Source: Bedellia somnulentella (lineage: Eukaryota; Arthropoda; Insecta; Lepidoptera; Bedelliidae). Taken from it: DNA of 64,000 nucleotides. The stretch spans positions 694,501 to 758,500 of the forward strand of contig OY755197.1 of NCBI GenBank assembly GCA_963576735.1. The letters run 5' to 3'. The translations under genes were made by a program, and so were the position numbers. A model generated the notes under the pieces. It saw only the letters and a program-made list of their open reading frames with translations. It was not told where the DNA came from and did no database searches. Shown here in pieces: positions 23,801-34,074 of the stretch (position 1 is its first letter; the number at the start of each line of letters is the position of its first letter).

Positions 23801-23999
23801 GAAATACCATCGTGAATAATGTTTAACACTATTTCAACAAATAATTGAAACTCAATTACTCAGTGTAGTAAAAAAGAGCAGAACTAGAACTTTTTACCCT
23901 TTCAAAGATATAGGGCGAGAATAATTTATTTAATTCTAGTGTACCGCTCCCGCTTTGCACTGGTTGTGTTATCTTTCAAATATTGAAGGTTTCATCACT

Positions 24000-24212
24000 C
24001 GTTGCGGGTGATCAAAAGAGGCGACTAAGGGTATTGGGTCCTTTTAAGTGATATTTGGGTGATGTGGTTGGGAACTCATTACCAAAAACATTTATTTTAC
24101 AATCTTTTCTTCACTTAACTTCTAAAAGTGGCCAAAGAATTTTCTGAATCTGAAACTCTGGCCACCCCTTGTAGGGATTTATAGCCGTGAGTTTATATAT
24201 GAATGTATGTAA
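24000..24212 (+). mobile_element. Old element A
   Basis: Diverged copy with GATCAAAAGAGGCGACTAAG and TAGCCGTGAGTTTATATATG. Confidence 0.7.
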
Positions 24213-24827
24213 GCTTATCGAAACAAAATCTAAATGTCAAGTGATGATAAAAATCAGTACACATGTCGTGCCTTCACTACTTTTTTTTATATTTGAATAT
24301 ATATTTGTCACCAAAAACTTTGCCGCAAGATCTATGATTCAGCGGCTAAGATCTTCCTTTCATAAGAGGAAAGTCGTTATTTATATAAAAAAGTTTCAGT
24401 GCGAAAAGAAGCGTGGTATTTTTATGCGAAATTTTACGATTTCATTAAAATGTTGCGATGTTTGATATATTTTATGACGTTACTAATAACAAGTGCTATT
24501 TTGAGTGGGAATACATCTGTTATGTGAGAATATTTTGTAACGAATCGAATAATTTTACTAAATACTCGTGTGATGTGGAGTTTTAATATATACCTCTATT
24601 CACAACTTTCTCATGAAGGGGTAGCCAAAATTAGGAATTGAAAACACTAAAGCAATGTTTGGAAAATAAGTCGGAATAGATTGGAATTAGATGAATATCA
24701 ATCGCTTACCATAGTAATGTGTATTCAGTCACATCGCTTAACAATTACACAATCACTTAAAAATATCCTGAGGAGAAGTAGTACAATCTGAGGTTATGAA
24801 GTTTGTCAAAAGTGAATTAGACGGCCT

Positions 24828-25330
24828 AACAATTCGGTATGCAAAGTTTTACAAAAGTGGTGCTGATTACAAAACCATTTCGAGATATTATGGTTATAAA
24901 CAATATTTTCTTGGAATCATATCAATTGAAGCTAAGATGACTGTTATTTCATCAAAAAACTGTAACAGTGTTTGACCTTCAATGTTGTTTCAACGACATA
25001 CGGTTTTGCAGTTTATTAATAAAATATCGAAAATCATAGGTTTGTTCAGTATAACATCGTAATAATTTCATTGGACATCACAAATTCGTGATATGTTTTG
25101 CAATCAGCAATATTTTTATAAAACATTTCGCTTCATTTGCATGTCGCTACGTGATTTTATCGATCAATGACGTCATAAAGTACAAAAGTTGAACAATCTT
25201 TAAAAAATCATAACTTTACAATTACTCATTTTAAATTGAAAATATTCAAATTAGTCTTTTATTTTCGTGTTTACTATCGAATAAAAATATTAAATAAATA
25301 CCAAAAAAAAACTTTGCATACCGAATTGTT
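24828..25330. mobile_element. TIR element (MITE), about 500 bp
   Basis: AACAATTCGGTATGCAAAG begins a 23-bp TIR at 24828-24850, its complement lying at 25308-25330. A second copy of the left 140 bp is at 48250-48385 (TATGCAAAGTTTTTCAAAGG, CATTTCGAGATATTATG). No transposase frame and no clear TSD. Confidence 0.65.
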
Positions 25331-25576
25331 TTTATTTTATCTACCTAGGTTTTACCGTAGTGTCATCAAAATTCTTCTTGGAAGAAATATAGTTTAGGAA
25401 ATCTCCTCAAAAATGACGTAAGCTAGTATTGGTCCATTTCAACATAAGATATATGTAAGTATCTCTAAATGATTATCAGGTTTGATTCAGATAATAGTCT
25501 TATTGTCTGGTATATACAGGGGGATTTACTGATGGTGGGAATTATATTTAGATTTTTTATTCCGTAGTATTCCGAC

Positions 25577-25826
25577 AGTTTGTTAACGGTGAGGGAAAAC
25601 ATATCGTGAGGAAACCCACATGGCTGAGTTGTACTTAGTCATGTGACAGTGTATTCGTACAAAACGGCGATAGGCCTGCCCCCTATCACGTGAGTACACT
25701 GTCCATGCAAAACGTGGGTACTCTGAACACCAGGTGACAAAGTCACGCGATGTTCAGAAGTATTAGTACCTCTGCCAACCCCTTCGGGGAAATTCCGCGT
25801 GAACGTTTATGTTATGTTATGTTAAA
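25577..25826 (+). mobile_element. SINE B, 5'-truncated
   Basis: Starts GTTTGTTAACGGTGAGGG, ends AACCCCTTCGGGGAAATTCC, GCGTGAACG, TATGT tail. Confidence 0.85.
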
Positions 25827-26446
25827 AATATCCAAAACCCTAAGTTACCGCAGATAGAAATGGGTCTGTGCTATTCTTACCGACATTTCATAGCTTTTAA
25901 ATACTACTGCACTAGACTGATTGTCCCATCATTTTGCAATAATGTAACCAAAGTAAAAAAACAAAGGACCATATTTTTAAATCATTTAAAGCTCATTAAA
26001 ATAAGAAAATATTGTTTAAAAATGAATAATAAATGATTAAAAAAAACAGTGTACAATTTTCTAAATCATTACTTGTTATTCTAAAATGTGCGCCTACCTT
26101 ATGTTAAAAAATAATTTAACTTAGCTTAATATTTTCAGTATTTTTACTTTATAATTTGTTCTAGATTTTTTTGTCTGTAATGAAAGACTCCAAAACCCTT
26201 CAATCGATTAACAATATTAATATTTGATAATATATGTAATGGCGCTAAATTTTATAAAGAGTGAGCAGTGACTGGAGAAACTGTCTCATGTCTCAGAGAG
26301 AAATGTCTCATTTTTACTGCGTTAAAGTGTTGAATAGTTTCGGAGACACGGATATACGCTTCGTGATATTTATTTTTTAAACGAGGAAGGTCAGTTTTAA
26401 AGGGGCTCTTATTTACAGCGGATATTATAGACAGTCATATAGTAGT

Positions 26447-26717
26447 TAGTTAGTCAGTGCCGTGTAGTGTCGGCTTAGAATAGCACTACCCCATTTCTTC
26501 CGGTGGGTGTACGTAAGAGGCGACTAACGGTATTGGGGCTTTTAAAGGATTTTTGGGCGATGCGGTTGGAGACCCATCACCAACAACCTTTATTTTACCA
26601 TCTTTTCCCCACTTGAATTTCCAAAAGTGGCTGAGGAGTGGGTTTTTATTTCTTAGCTCTGTCTACCCCATTTAGGGATCTATAGCCGTGAGTACCTATA
26701 TGTGTGTATGTATGTAT
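26447..26717 (+). mobile_element. Element A with 13-bp TSD
   Basis: GTCATATAGTAGT at 26434-26446 and 26718-26730; tail with a TGTG variant unit. Confidence 0.92.
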
Positions 26718-27076
26718 GTCATATAGTAGTCGATTAAGTGATTTGCTTGTCAAGCCATGTATTTTTACCATTCGGTCCTTGATCCAATGCCATTTTAGCA
26801 TATCTCCTTTAAATAGTAGTGGATGATCCTTAGGACTTATAGGCAAGTGATTTTATTAACGTTCTCTTAAAACTAGTGTTTGAGGTAGACTTTGAACTAA
26901 TGTAAATATAAACAATTATGTAAATGAAAAAAAAAGTTACAAAGATTTTTAATTAAAATTAAATTAATTTAATAATCAGCAAAATAACGTGCATTTTTAA
27001 GTGATAATTTATAGAAATAGATTTTATGTGGTATAGTTTAGGGTATCGTTTGGTAAACACAATTAATTATAGATAT

Positions 27077-27212
27077 TATATAATAATAATAATAATAAAA
27101 ACTCTTTATTGCACTTCACAAAAAAACAACAATTACAAAAAAAAGATCGGTACAAAAGGCAAAGTACAACTGGCGGTCTTATCACTAAGAGCGATCTCTT
27201 CCAGACAACCCA
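27077..27212 (-). mobile_element. LINE 3' end with (AAT)n tail
   Basis: (AAT)n, aaaactctttattgcacttc, then a region ending ggcggtcttatcactaagag, cgatctcttccagacaacc. The same motif on + is at 19640-19795 (gactggaagaaatcgcg, gcgataagtccgcctttg). A common lepidopteran LINE 3' end of CR1/Jockey type by memory. Confidence 0.55.
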
Positions 27213-27221
27213 TATATTTGC

Positions 27222-27597
27222 AGCCGTGATAGCTAAATGGGTAGAACACCTGTTAACTGAACACGGGTTATCGTGCAAACGACAAGTGTTCAAATCCCGG
27301 ATCGGGCCTACACCGATTTGTCTTTTCTAAAGACATATGTGTGGTTAATTTAGCATGGTTATTAACGGTGAGGGAAAACATCGTGAAAAATACCCACATG
27401 GCTGAGTTGTACTTAGTCATGTGGCAGTGTATTCGTGCAAAACGGCGATAGGCCTGCCCCCTATCACGTGAGTACACTGTCCATGCAAAACGTGGGTACT
27501 CTGAACACCAGGTGACAATGTCACGTGATGTTCAGAAGTATTAGTACTTATGCCAACCTCTTCGGGGATATTCGACGTGAACATTTATGTTTTTGTA
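27222..27597 (+). mobile_element. SINE B with small head insertion
   Basis: Head AGCCGTGATAGCTAAATGGG carries an extra ~11 bp (TTAACTGAACA) before GGTTATCGTGC. Inserted against a LINE 3' end at 27077-27212. A diverged ~50-bp direct repeat flanks both (27011-27066, 27596-27650). Confidence 0.82.
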
Positions 27598-27747
27598 TAG
27601 CTATTATGTTCTAGAGTTCAGGGTATCATTTCGTAAATACAATTAATTCCATATTCACTAGTTAGTGTTAAATGAACATCGTAGACATATTTTTTCTAAG
27701 GAAACCACGTATCTGCCACAGAGAAAAAAAAATCTTGACAATTTTTA

Positions 27748-27850
27748 ATTACTCATAAATAAAAGATGTTATTAAAGGAAAGAAAAATTACGACACTGGC
27801 GGGGTCGAAATTTTTCTTTCCTTTAATAACATCTTTTATTTATGAGTAAT
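27748..27850. mobile_element. Fold-back element F, core lost
   Basis: 47-bp arms (27748-27794, 27804-27850) with one mismatch and a 9-nt loop. Variant subfamily: AAAAGATGTTATTAAAGG arms, CACTGGCGG, flank CACATGAGGAATTCATG. 170 bp upstream of the candidate filamin first exon. Confidence 0.7.
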
Positions 27851-28016
27851 AATCCCCACATGAGGAATTCATGTCAAGAAACATTAAATTTTTAATTATC
27901 CTTTTACTATTACTAGACCCAAAACCCAAAGCAACCAATCTCTAGACCACAAAACACAGTAAATGGATAACTATCGTCTCAGCACGATAAAACACTAAAA
28001 CTGGAGTCCACATTCA

Positions 28017-28266
28017 ATGGCTTTCATGAGCGGGTTCTGGAATTCTCTGATTCGGGGTGAGAGTGAGAAGGAGGTCAACTGGGACGAGATATCTCAGTTT
28101 TATTTCGACGAACAGAAGAAATATTTCACGGTCTCAGAATACGACAAACAAGAAAATCCCGTGGTTTATTCGGACGTCCACAAAATTAAGTTTAACCGAA
28201 CCGGGTTGGGGCTCGACTTTACGCCGCTTAATTTTTTGAGTATCTACAACTTTAATACGCGGAAAG
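28017..28266 (+). CDS. cher: Candidate alternative first coding exon of short filamin
   Basis: ATG at 28017 opens 83 codons plus one base, ending AAAG|gtttgt at 28266/28267. That leaves phase 1, exactly what exon 29147 (starting CC) needs: the split codon becomes GCC (Ala) and the join reads NTRKA-QVKMPSG. An in-frame TAA at 27996 with no good acceptor between it and the ATG argues for a start exon. +4 is G, but -3 is T, a weak Kozak context. The peptide is charged and aromatic with no Ig-repeat signature; GLDFTPLNF loosely resembles the segment between vertebrate hinge 1 and repeat 16. Drosophila makes a C-terminal-only filamin, so a promoter just upstream is plausible but inferred. It could also be a chance ORF. 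Confidence 0.5.
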
Positions 28267-28362
28267 GTTTGTATCACAGACTTATGTAGTTTAAATGGAT
28301 GTAAAATGGAGAAAGATGAACAAATTTGAGTGGTGAAAATGCGGGTGTCTGAATTGATAACG

Positions 28363-28470
28363 ACATATTAGAACATGTATGTGAATGAAACGAAGGATGC
28401 TTGTCAGGTTCGTACAAAATGGTGATCATTCTTCCTTAGCAAAAGAAATTAAAGGAAGGCGTGAATATAA
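28363..28470 (+). mobile_element. Degraded RTE-like LINE fragment
   Basis: AACATGTATGTGAATGAAAC and GTCAGGTTCGTACAAAATGG resemble the LINE 3' coding end. Lies about 100 bp after the candidate first exon. Confidence 0.45.
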
Positions 28471-28601
28471 ATACTGAGGGAAAAGCGTCTGAAATAAACT
28501 GTATACTAAACAGCTACTTCACCATTTCATGCAAAACATAGCGTGCATTACATGTCAATATTGTTCTTTAAGAGAAATAAAATAAATAAAACATAATGAG
28601 C

Positions 28602-28838
28602 TGTTAGTGCCGGCTTAGAATGTCACTACCCTTTCTACCCACGGATGTCGTATGAGGCGACAAAGGGTGTGGGGCTTTTTAAGTGGTTTTCGGGCGATGA
28701 GGTTGGAAACCCATCACCAACGATACTTTATTTCTACCATCTTCTCCCCTATCAGCATCCAAATGTGGCTGAAGAGTTTCTAACTCTGCAGCTCTGGCTA
28801 CCCCGTTTTGGGATTTGTGGCCGTGAGTATATGTATGA
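28602..28838 (+). mobile_element. Element A, variant subfamily
   Basis: CCCTTTCTACCCACGGATGT and GCTTTTTAAGTGG variants; ends GGCCGTGAGTATATGTATG. Confidence 0.82.
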
Positions 28839-28865
28839 TAATTATATGTACGGAAGTATTATACA

Positions 28866-29065
28866 TAGATCTAGTTAGCTCCAAACTAAGCAAGACTTGT
28901 ATTATGGGATACTAACATAACGATATATTTCACATTATAAATAACACATATATAAATTACATCCAAAACTCATTGCATAAATGATGCTCTCAGCAGGGAT
29001 CAAACCCGAAACCTCCGGACCGTCACTCCGGACGACACCATCCACTCGGTCACCGCTGTCGACAT
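28866..29065 (-). mobile_element. SINE D (tRNA-headed)
   Basis: On the minus strand: GGTGACCGAGTGGATGG (A-box-like) and CGGGTTTGATCCCTGC (B-box-like). The body shares AAGACTTGTATTATGGGATA, CACATATATAAATTACATCC with the copy at 56480-56655. Lies 80 bp before exon 29147. Confidence 0.65.
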
Positions 29066-29082
29066 AAACGACTCTTTGACTT

Positions 29083-29134
29083 TGTCAGGATCGTGCAAAG
29101 TGGCGATAAATTATACTTCCTACCCTAACATGTG
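29083..29134 (+). mobile_element. RTE-like LINE remnant next to filamin acceptor
   Basis: TTGTCAGGATCGTGCAAAGT, GGCGATAAATTATACTTCCTACC match the LINE end CCAGGATCGTACAAAGTGG. The acceptor of exon 29147 follows within 13 bp. Confidence 0.6.
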
Positions 29135-29146
29135 ATATTGTTCCAG

Positions 29147-29287
29147 CCCAAGTAAAGATGCCATCAGGGCACACGGACAAGCCGCAGATCGAGGACAACC
29201 ACGACGGGACCGTCAGCATCAAGTATGACCCGCGGGAGGAGGGAGTGCACGAGCTCTATGTCAAATATAATGGGGAACACGTGCAAG
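29147..29287 (+). CDS. cher: Filamin exon: second half of repeat 16
   Basis: Exon flanked by ttccag and gtcagt, entering in phase 1 and leaving in phase 1. It encodes residues 1-48 of the tract in this window. Motifs QVKMPSG, DNHDGTVSIKYDP, GVHELYVKYNG and HVQG match the later beta strands of vertebrate filamin repeat 16. The first strands of the repeat must come from an upstream exon, or be replaced by the peptide at 28017-28266. A degraded RTE-like LINE tail ends about 12 bp before the acceptor, and SINE B starts about 50 bp after the donor. Confidence 0.95.
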
Positions 29288-29339
29288 GTCAGTTTTATAT
29301 ATACATATATCCTTTAATACATACATACATATACTTATG

Positions 29340-29702
29340 AACAGCCGTGATAGCCCAGTGGGTAGAACACTCGGTTAAAGTGCAAGCGACTAGTGTTCAA
29401 ATCCCGGGTCGGGACCTACACCAATTTGTCTTTTCTAAAGACATATGTGTGGTTAATTTATCATGGTTGTTAACGGTGAGGGAAAACATCGTGAGGAAAC
29501 CCACATGGCTGAGTTGTACTTAGTCATGTGACAGTGTATTCGTACAAAACGGCGATAGGCCTGCCCCCTATCACGTGAGTACACTGTCCATGCAAAACGT
29601 GGGTACTCTGAACACCAGATGACAAAGTCACGTGATGTTCAGAAGTATTAGTACCTCTGCCAACCCCTTCGGGAATATGCGGCGTGAACGTTTATGCTTA
29701 TA
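29340..29702 (+). mobile_element. SINE B in nested stack
   Basis: Target TATACTTATG at 29330-29339 and 29703-29712. Consensus head and hairpin end; tail shortened (TTTATGCTTA). Confidence 0.88.
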
Positions 29703-29712
29703 TATACTTATG

Positions 29713-29962
29713 CTGTGTAGTGTGGGCTTAGAATAGCACTACCCCATTTCTTCCGGTGGATGTACGTAAGAGGCGACTAACGGTATTGGGGCTATTAAGG
29801 GATTTTTGGGCGATGCGGTTGGAGACCCATCACCAACAACCTTTATTTCACCATCTTTACCCCACTCAACTTTCCAAAAGAGGCTGGGGAATTTCTAATT
29901 CCTTAGCTCTGGCTACCCCTTTTAGGGATTTATAGCCGTGAGTATATGTATGTATGTATGTA
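29713..29962 (+). mobile_element. Element A in nested stack
   Basis: TATACTTATG at 29703-29712 and 29963-29972; directly follows the SINE B that used the same 10-bp target. Confidence 0.9.
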
Positions 29963-29972
29963 TATACTTATG

Positions 29973-30173
29973 GCAATAAACCTCAAAAAGGGTAGCTACA
30001 GCGTCAGAAGTATAGATTCCTTAGCCGCTTTTGAAAGTTGAGAGGAGAAACGATTGTAAGTTAAGGATGAGTGGTGACAGGTCTTCAGATACATAGCCCA
30101 AAAATCACTAAAGAGCCCTCAATACTTATATTCGCTCTTTAAGTATAAAGTGTGGTAGTGCTATTACACAGCA
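29973..30173 (-). mobile_element. Old element A, host of nested insertions
   Basis: Reversed diverged body (ggcaataaacctcaaaaagg to gtgctattacacagc). Its own tail is left of the stack at 29319-29330. Confidence 0.65.
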
Positions 30174-30370
30174 TGACTTAAAGTTAGAAACTCGAATATT
30201 CAACTCTGCTATCAGCTTTGCTGATTTGAATCGGTCTAATATTGATCTGTGCTATCACCTTAGCTGACTCTGAAATAAAAGAATCCATTCATAAATATTA
30301 ATAAGTTCGTTATGAGTAATTTTTTTTTATTCTTGATAAGCGAGCGTACATTTTTAAACTTAAATTTTCG

Positions 30371-30908
30371 AAGTTGTGGAAACAGCAAAGGTATACTGGC
30401 CAGTACACCCTGCTGTGTACCAACTTAGAATTTGTATTTATGTTTAGCTAGAGAAACATTTCGATACCGTGATGTACGATTTTTTATGACGCTGCTAGTA
30501 TGCGAGTGAGTCGCCACAGTACTCCCCTCCTAGTCGGTAGACGATATCGAAGAGCTAGGAGGTACCTGTTACCAATAGTAGAGAGGGACTAGTGTGCGAG
30601 CGAGTTCGCCGTCTAGTAGTTGAGTTTCGTGTGAGCAGTGAGGCAGAGTAGCGTGCCAGTAGATGATACTCGGTAGGATGAGTCGAGTAGTTTGGTAAGG
30701 TAAGCGAGGAGTATAAGATGTGGGTAGATTGAGAAAATGTAGTAGAAAGATTCGTCATGTTGTTGTCGGGGGTCACCACTGTGGGAACGGCAAAGATATG
30801 CTGGCCAGTACACCCTGCTGTGTACCAACTTAGAATTCGTATTTATGTTTAGCTAGAGAAACATTTCGATACCGCGATGTACGATATTTTATGACGCTGC
30901 CACAAAGT
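30371..30908 (-). mobile_element. TRIM-like LTR element, probable Ty3/gypsy derivative
   Basis: Terminal direct repeats 30375-30518 and 30780-30904 begin TGTGG and end CCACA, and are flanked by AAGT at 30371-30374 and 30905-30908. On the minus strand GTGGTGACCCCCGACAAC follows the 5' LTR, resembling the tRNA-Trp-type PBS of Kabuki/CsRn1 elements (from memory), and AGGAGGGGAG precedes the 3' LTR as a PPT. The left LTR has about 19 extra bases. The interior is about 260 bp. Whole element 530 bp, in a filamin intron. Confidence 0.8.
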
Positions 30909-30909
30909 A

Positions 30910-31690
30910 TAACAAATACAAAATTTGATAAATATGTTCTCGTGTGTTTTATAACCGAAGGTGTCATTTTATCATACGACCACTAATAAATTAAAAAAAT
31001 GACACGAGTAACACATAACATTGCATTTTTTTCAAAACTGGCACATTACCCGAGGTCATCTATAACCAAATTTCCACCTCATAAAATAACTTTTCAGTAC
31101 TTCCTACAATTTATTGATTAATAAACATTTAAGTTCTTGTCGTCTCCATTACAGAAACATGTACTAATATTAGCTAAATGATTTGATAAATCAGCGGAGC
31201 TCGTCACTTTTGACAGCAATTTATTACCCCGCTTATAAATGAGGCGTGAGTTTATTTTACGGCTGAAAAACATTAACATTAACTGGAATATATTTGAATT
31301 ATATTCTTTGCTGTTTCAAGGGTGGGTGGGTTGCGTCTAAATGTAGATGAGACAGCTGTGTGTGATGACTTTAGTTCGGCTCGCGGTTTGCGGGGCGTTT
31401 TAGAACGAAAGTTTTATTATTTTACTACGAAAATAATGATTATTTTTAAAATTTATAGCATGATTACCTTACTACCTAAATAGTTTTAAATATATGATAC
31501 AGAAACAGGCAGCCAGAAATATAGAAACACCAGTGAAATTTGTATTAGGATGGTTTTACAAATAAAAAAAGAATCGAAGCTAGACATGAATCTGGGGTAT
31601 TAAACATTTAAAATTTATACCAATATAGGTTTTACTTTCCTACCTATTTTTGGTTTAGTAGCTCTTCAATTGAAATTTAAACTTCATTCT
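30910..31690. other. Intron DNA without recognised feature
   Basis: No repeat identified; a short G-rich patch at 31340-31405. Confidence 0.35.
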
Positions 31691-31692
31691 TT

Positions 31693-31945
31693 GCCGTGTA
31701 GTGTCGGCTTAGAATAGCACTACCCCATTTCTACCCGTGGGTGATCGTAAGAGGCGACTAAGGGTATAGGGGCTTTTTGAGTGATTTTTGGGCGATGTGG
31801 TTGGAGACCCGTCACCAAAAACATTTATTATTACCATCTTTTCCCAATCAACTTCCAAAAGTGGCTGAGGAATTTTTCATTCCAAAGCTCTGGCTACCCC
31901 GTTACGGGATTTATAGCCGTGAGTATATGACGTATGACGTATGAT
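31693..31945 (+). mobile_element. Element A, CCCG-CGGG hairpin subfamily
   Basis: Has CTACCCCGTTACGGGATTTA at the 3' end. Weak TSD (TTCATT). Confidence 0.85.
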
Positions 31946-32108
31946 GTCTTTCATTTATTAGTCAAGTGTGCCATTTTAATATTAATCTTAACTTAATTTA
32001 ACCGTATGACCAGTTTCTATTTTTGTCTCCATCACCGATACTGACAGTGTCCTGAAAGCAAAATATCTAACAGGTTCATGGTTTAAATGTACACCATTAT
32101 TTTTACAG

Positions 32109-32278
32109 GCTCTCCATACAAGTTCCACGTGGACTCAATAACATCTGGATACGTCACAGCTTATGGACCAGGACTGACAAATGGCGTCAGCGGAGAGCCG
32201 TCCCAATTCACAATCAGCACTAAAGGAGCAGGCGCTGGGGGGTTGTCCATGGCGGTGGAGGGTCCTAGTAAAGCGGAG
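32109..32278 (+). CDS. cher: Filamin exon: end of repeat 16, start of repeat 17
   Basis: Acceptor ttttacag at 32101-32108, donor gtattt at 32279; phase 1 in, phase 0 out. Residues 48-104. Encodes the repeat-closing GSPYKFHVD, then [16 protein letters not shown] and the strand C/D face [18 protein letters not shown] of repeat 17. In vertebrate filamin A this repeat's CD face binds glycoprotein Ib alpha; the fly/moth ligand is not known from sequence. GC-rich codons contrast sharply with the AT-rich intron. Confidence 0.96.
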
Positions 32279-32327
32279 GTATTTATTTTTTAACTAACAT
32301 TAATCTTATTGCACACATTAATGGGGC

Positions 32328-32600
32328 CTTTGTGGCCTAGCGGTAAAATGCTCAGCTCACAAAATGGACGCATCGGATTTGATGTCCAAGAGTTTCTTGA
32401 CATTGTTTATTGCGATTTAACCCAGTTTCAAAGGATATTGCAGGCTTGAATCAGTTAATTAATATTCCGTGTTTTGGAGGGCATGTTAAGCCATCGACCC
32501 TGCCTACTATAATGGTAATAATCGATAGTCTACCAACCTGCACTAGGAGCAAAAGGTAGACTATGTCCTAATCACCATATTGAGAGTAGCCTCGAACCGC
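32328..32600 (+). mobile_element. Old tRNA-headed SINE
   Basis: TGTGGCCTAGCGGTAAAATG (A-box-like) and ATCGGATTTGATGTCC (decayed B box), followed by an unassigned body (ATAATGGTAATAATCGATAG). Confidence 0.45.
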
Positions 32601-32650
32601 TCAGCTGAAACATATATGACCTATGATAATTAAATATGGCTTTCTTTTAT

Positions 32651-32896
32651 GCTGTGTAGTGTCGGCTTAGAATAGCACTACCCCATTTCTTCCGGTGGGT
32701 GTACGTAAGAGGCGACTAACGGTATTGGGGCTTTTAAGGGATTTTTGGGCGATGCGGTTTGAGACCCATCACCAACATCCTTTACTTTTACCATCTTTTC
32801 CCCACTCACATTTCCAAAAGTGGCTGAGGATTTTCTAATTCCTTAGCTCTGGCTACCCCTTCTAGGGATTTACAGCCGTGAGTATATGTATGTATG
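32651..32896 (+). mobile_element. Element A with 10-bp TSD
   Basis: TTTCTTTTAT at 32641-32650 and 32897-32906. Confidence 0.92.
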
Positions 32897-33138
32897 TTTC
32901 TTTTATAAATGTTCAGTGGTACTTGCATGTTCCAATTCTATTTGAATTTATAAATTAAGAAATAATTAACTTTCATTTATTTTCAGTCACCACTTACGTG
33001 CGATATTAATGATATTTACTAGAGAAAGATCATGAGCTTTAGTTACACCGACAACTAAATGATTATTATAGCACAAAACTGCATTGTTTTTCCTAGTTTC
33101 TTGAATTTACTTATGATTTCTATCTCTGCTATTTCCAG

Positions 33139-33264
33139 ATAAGCTGCACAGACAACAAAGACGGCACGGTCTCCGTGCAGTACCTGCCGACCGCCCCCGG
33201 CGAGTACAAGGTGTCGGTACGGTTCGGAGACAAACACATCAAGGGATCGCCTTTCGTTGCTAAG
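33139..33264 (+). CDS. cher: Filamin exon: second half of repeat 17
   Basis: Acceptor atttccag, donor gtgaga; exactly 42 codons, phase 0 to 0. Residues 105-146. [38 protein letters not shown] and VAK are the classic closing strands of a filamin repeat. The 14-bp target-site duplication of a LINE/element A chimera begins 5 bases into the intron (33269). The insertion kept an intact donor because the duplicated target includes the flanking bases. Confidence 0.96.
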
Positions 33265-33268
33265 GTGA

Positions 33269-34016
33269 GATGAGGTTTTACATACATACATACATACATA
33301 TACTCACGCCGTTAGTTCCCATTGGGGTAGGCAGAGACTATCGATCGCCACTTTGTACGATCCTGGCACACTTCTCTGGCTTCATTTACATCCATCAATC
33401 TTTTCATACATGCTCTTTTATTCTTCATACTGCGGACACCTGCTTTTTTGAGCACATTTTCTATTTGATCCAAATGTGTCCTCCGAGGTCGTCCTCTACT
33501 AACATTACCTTCCACATTGGCTCTATATATCTCTTTCACTAATTTACTGTCATCTATCCTCTCTATGTGCCCAAACCATCTCAACATTCCTTTTTCTATC
33601 TTTCTTACAATATCATCTTTTACACCACACCTTTCACGAATAACAACATTCCTCACCCGAACACATAACCTTACATTACACACTTTTCTGAGTGATCTCA
33701 TTTCTACTGCATTCAATCTACTTTCATGCTTCTTCTGCCACACCCAACATTCATACATACATACATACATACATATACTAACGGCTATAAATCCCTAAAA
33801 GAGGTAGCAAATTAGAAATTCCTCAGCCACTTTTGGAAGTTGAATGGGGAAAAGATGGTAGAATAAATGTTGTTGGTGATGGGTCTCCAACCGCATCGCC
33901 CAAAAATCCCTTAAAAAGCCCCAATACCGTTAGTCGCCTCTTACGTACACCCACCGGTAGAAATGGGGTAGTGCTATTCTAAGCCGACACTACACAGCTT
34001 TTGATGAGGTTTTACA
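33269..34016 (-). mobile_element. LINE/element A chimera with one TSD
   Basis: GATGAGGTTTTACA occurs at 33269-33282 and 34003-34016. Between them lie, in order on +, the reversed RTE-like LINE 3' end (33283-33749; frame 33312-33770 still open to SAYPNGN) and a complete reversed element A (about 33750-34002). No duplication separates the two parts. Confidence 0.85.
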
Positions 34017-34074
34017 ATAGATAAGAGGTGTAATTTTATGATTGCGAAGTGAGACATTTCGAGGACATTGGACC

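Noticed and set aside
24187..24465. 92-codon + frame starting in an element A tail
   Set aside because: Starts inside the repeat, AT-biased, Lys/Phe-rich with no domain; likely chance.
1..28016. Additional filamin exons (CH domains or Ig repeats 1-15)
   Set aside because: Searched for GSPF, GPGL, EGPSKAE and YxPxxPGxY-type strings in the frames given; none found left of 28017.
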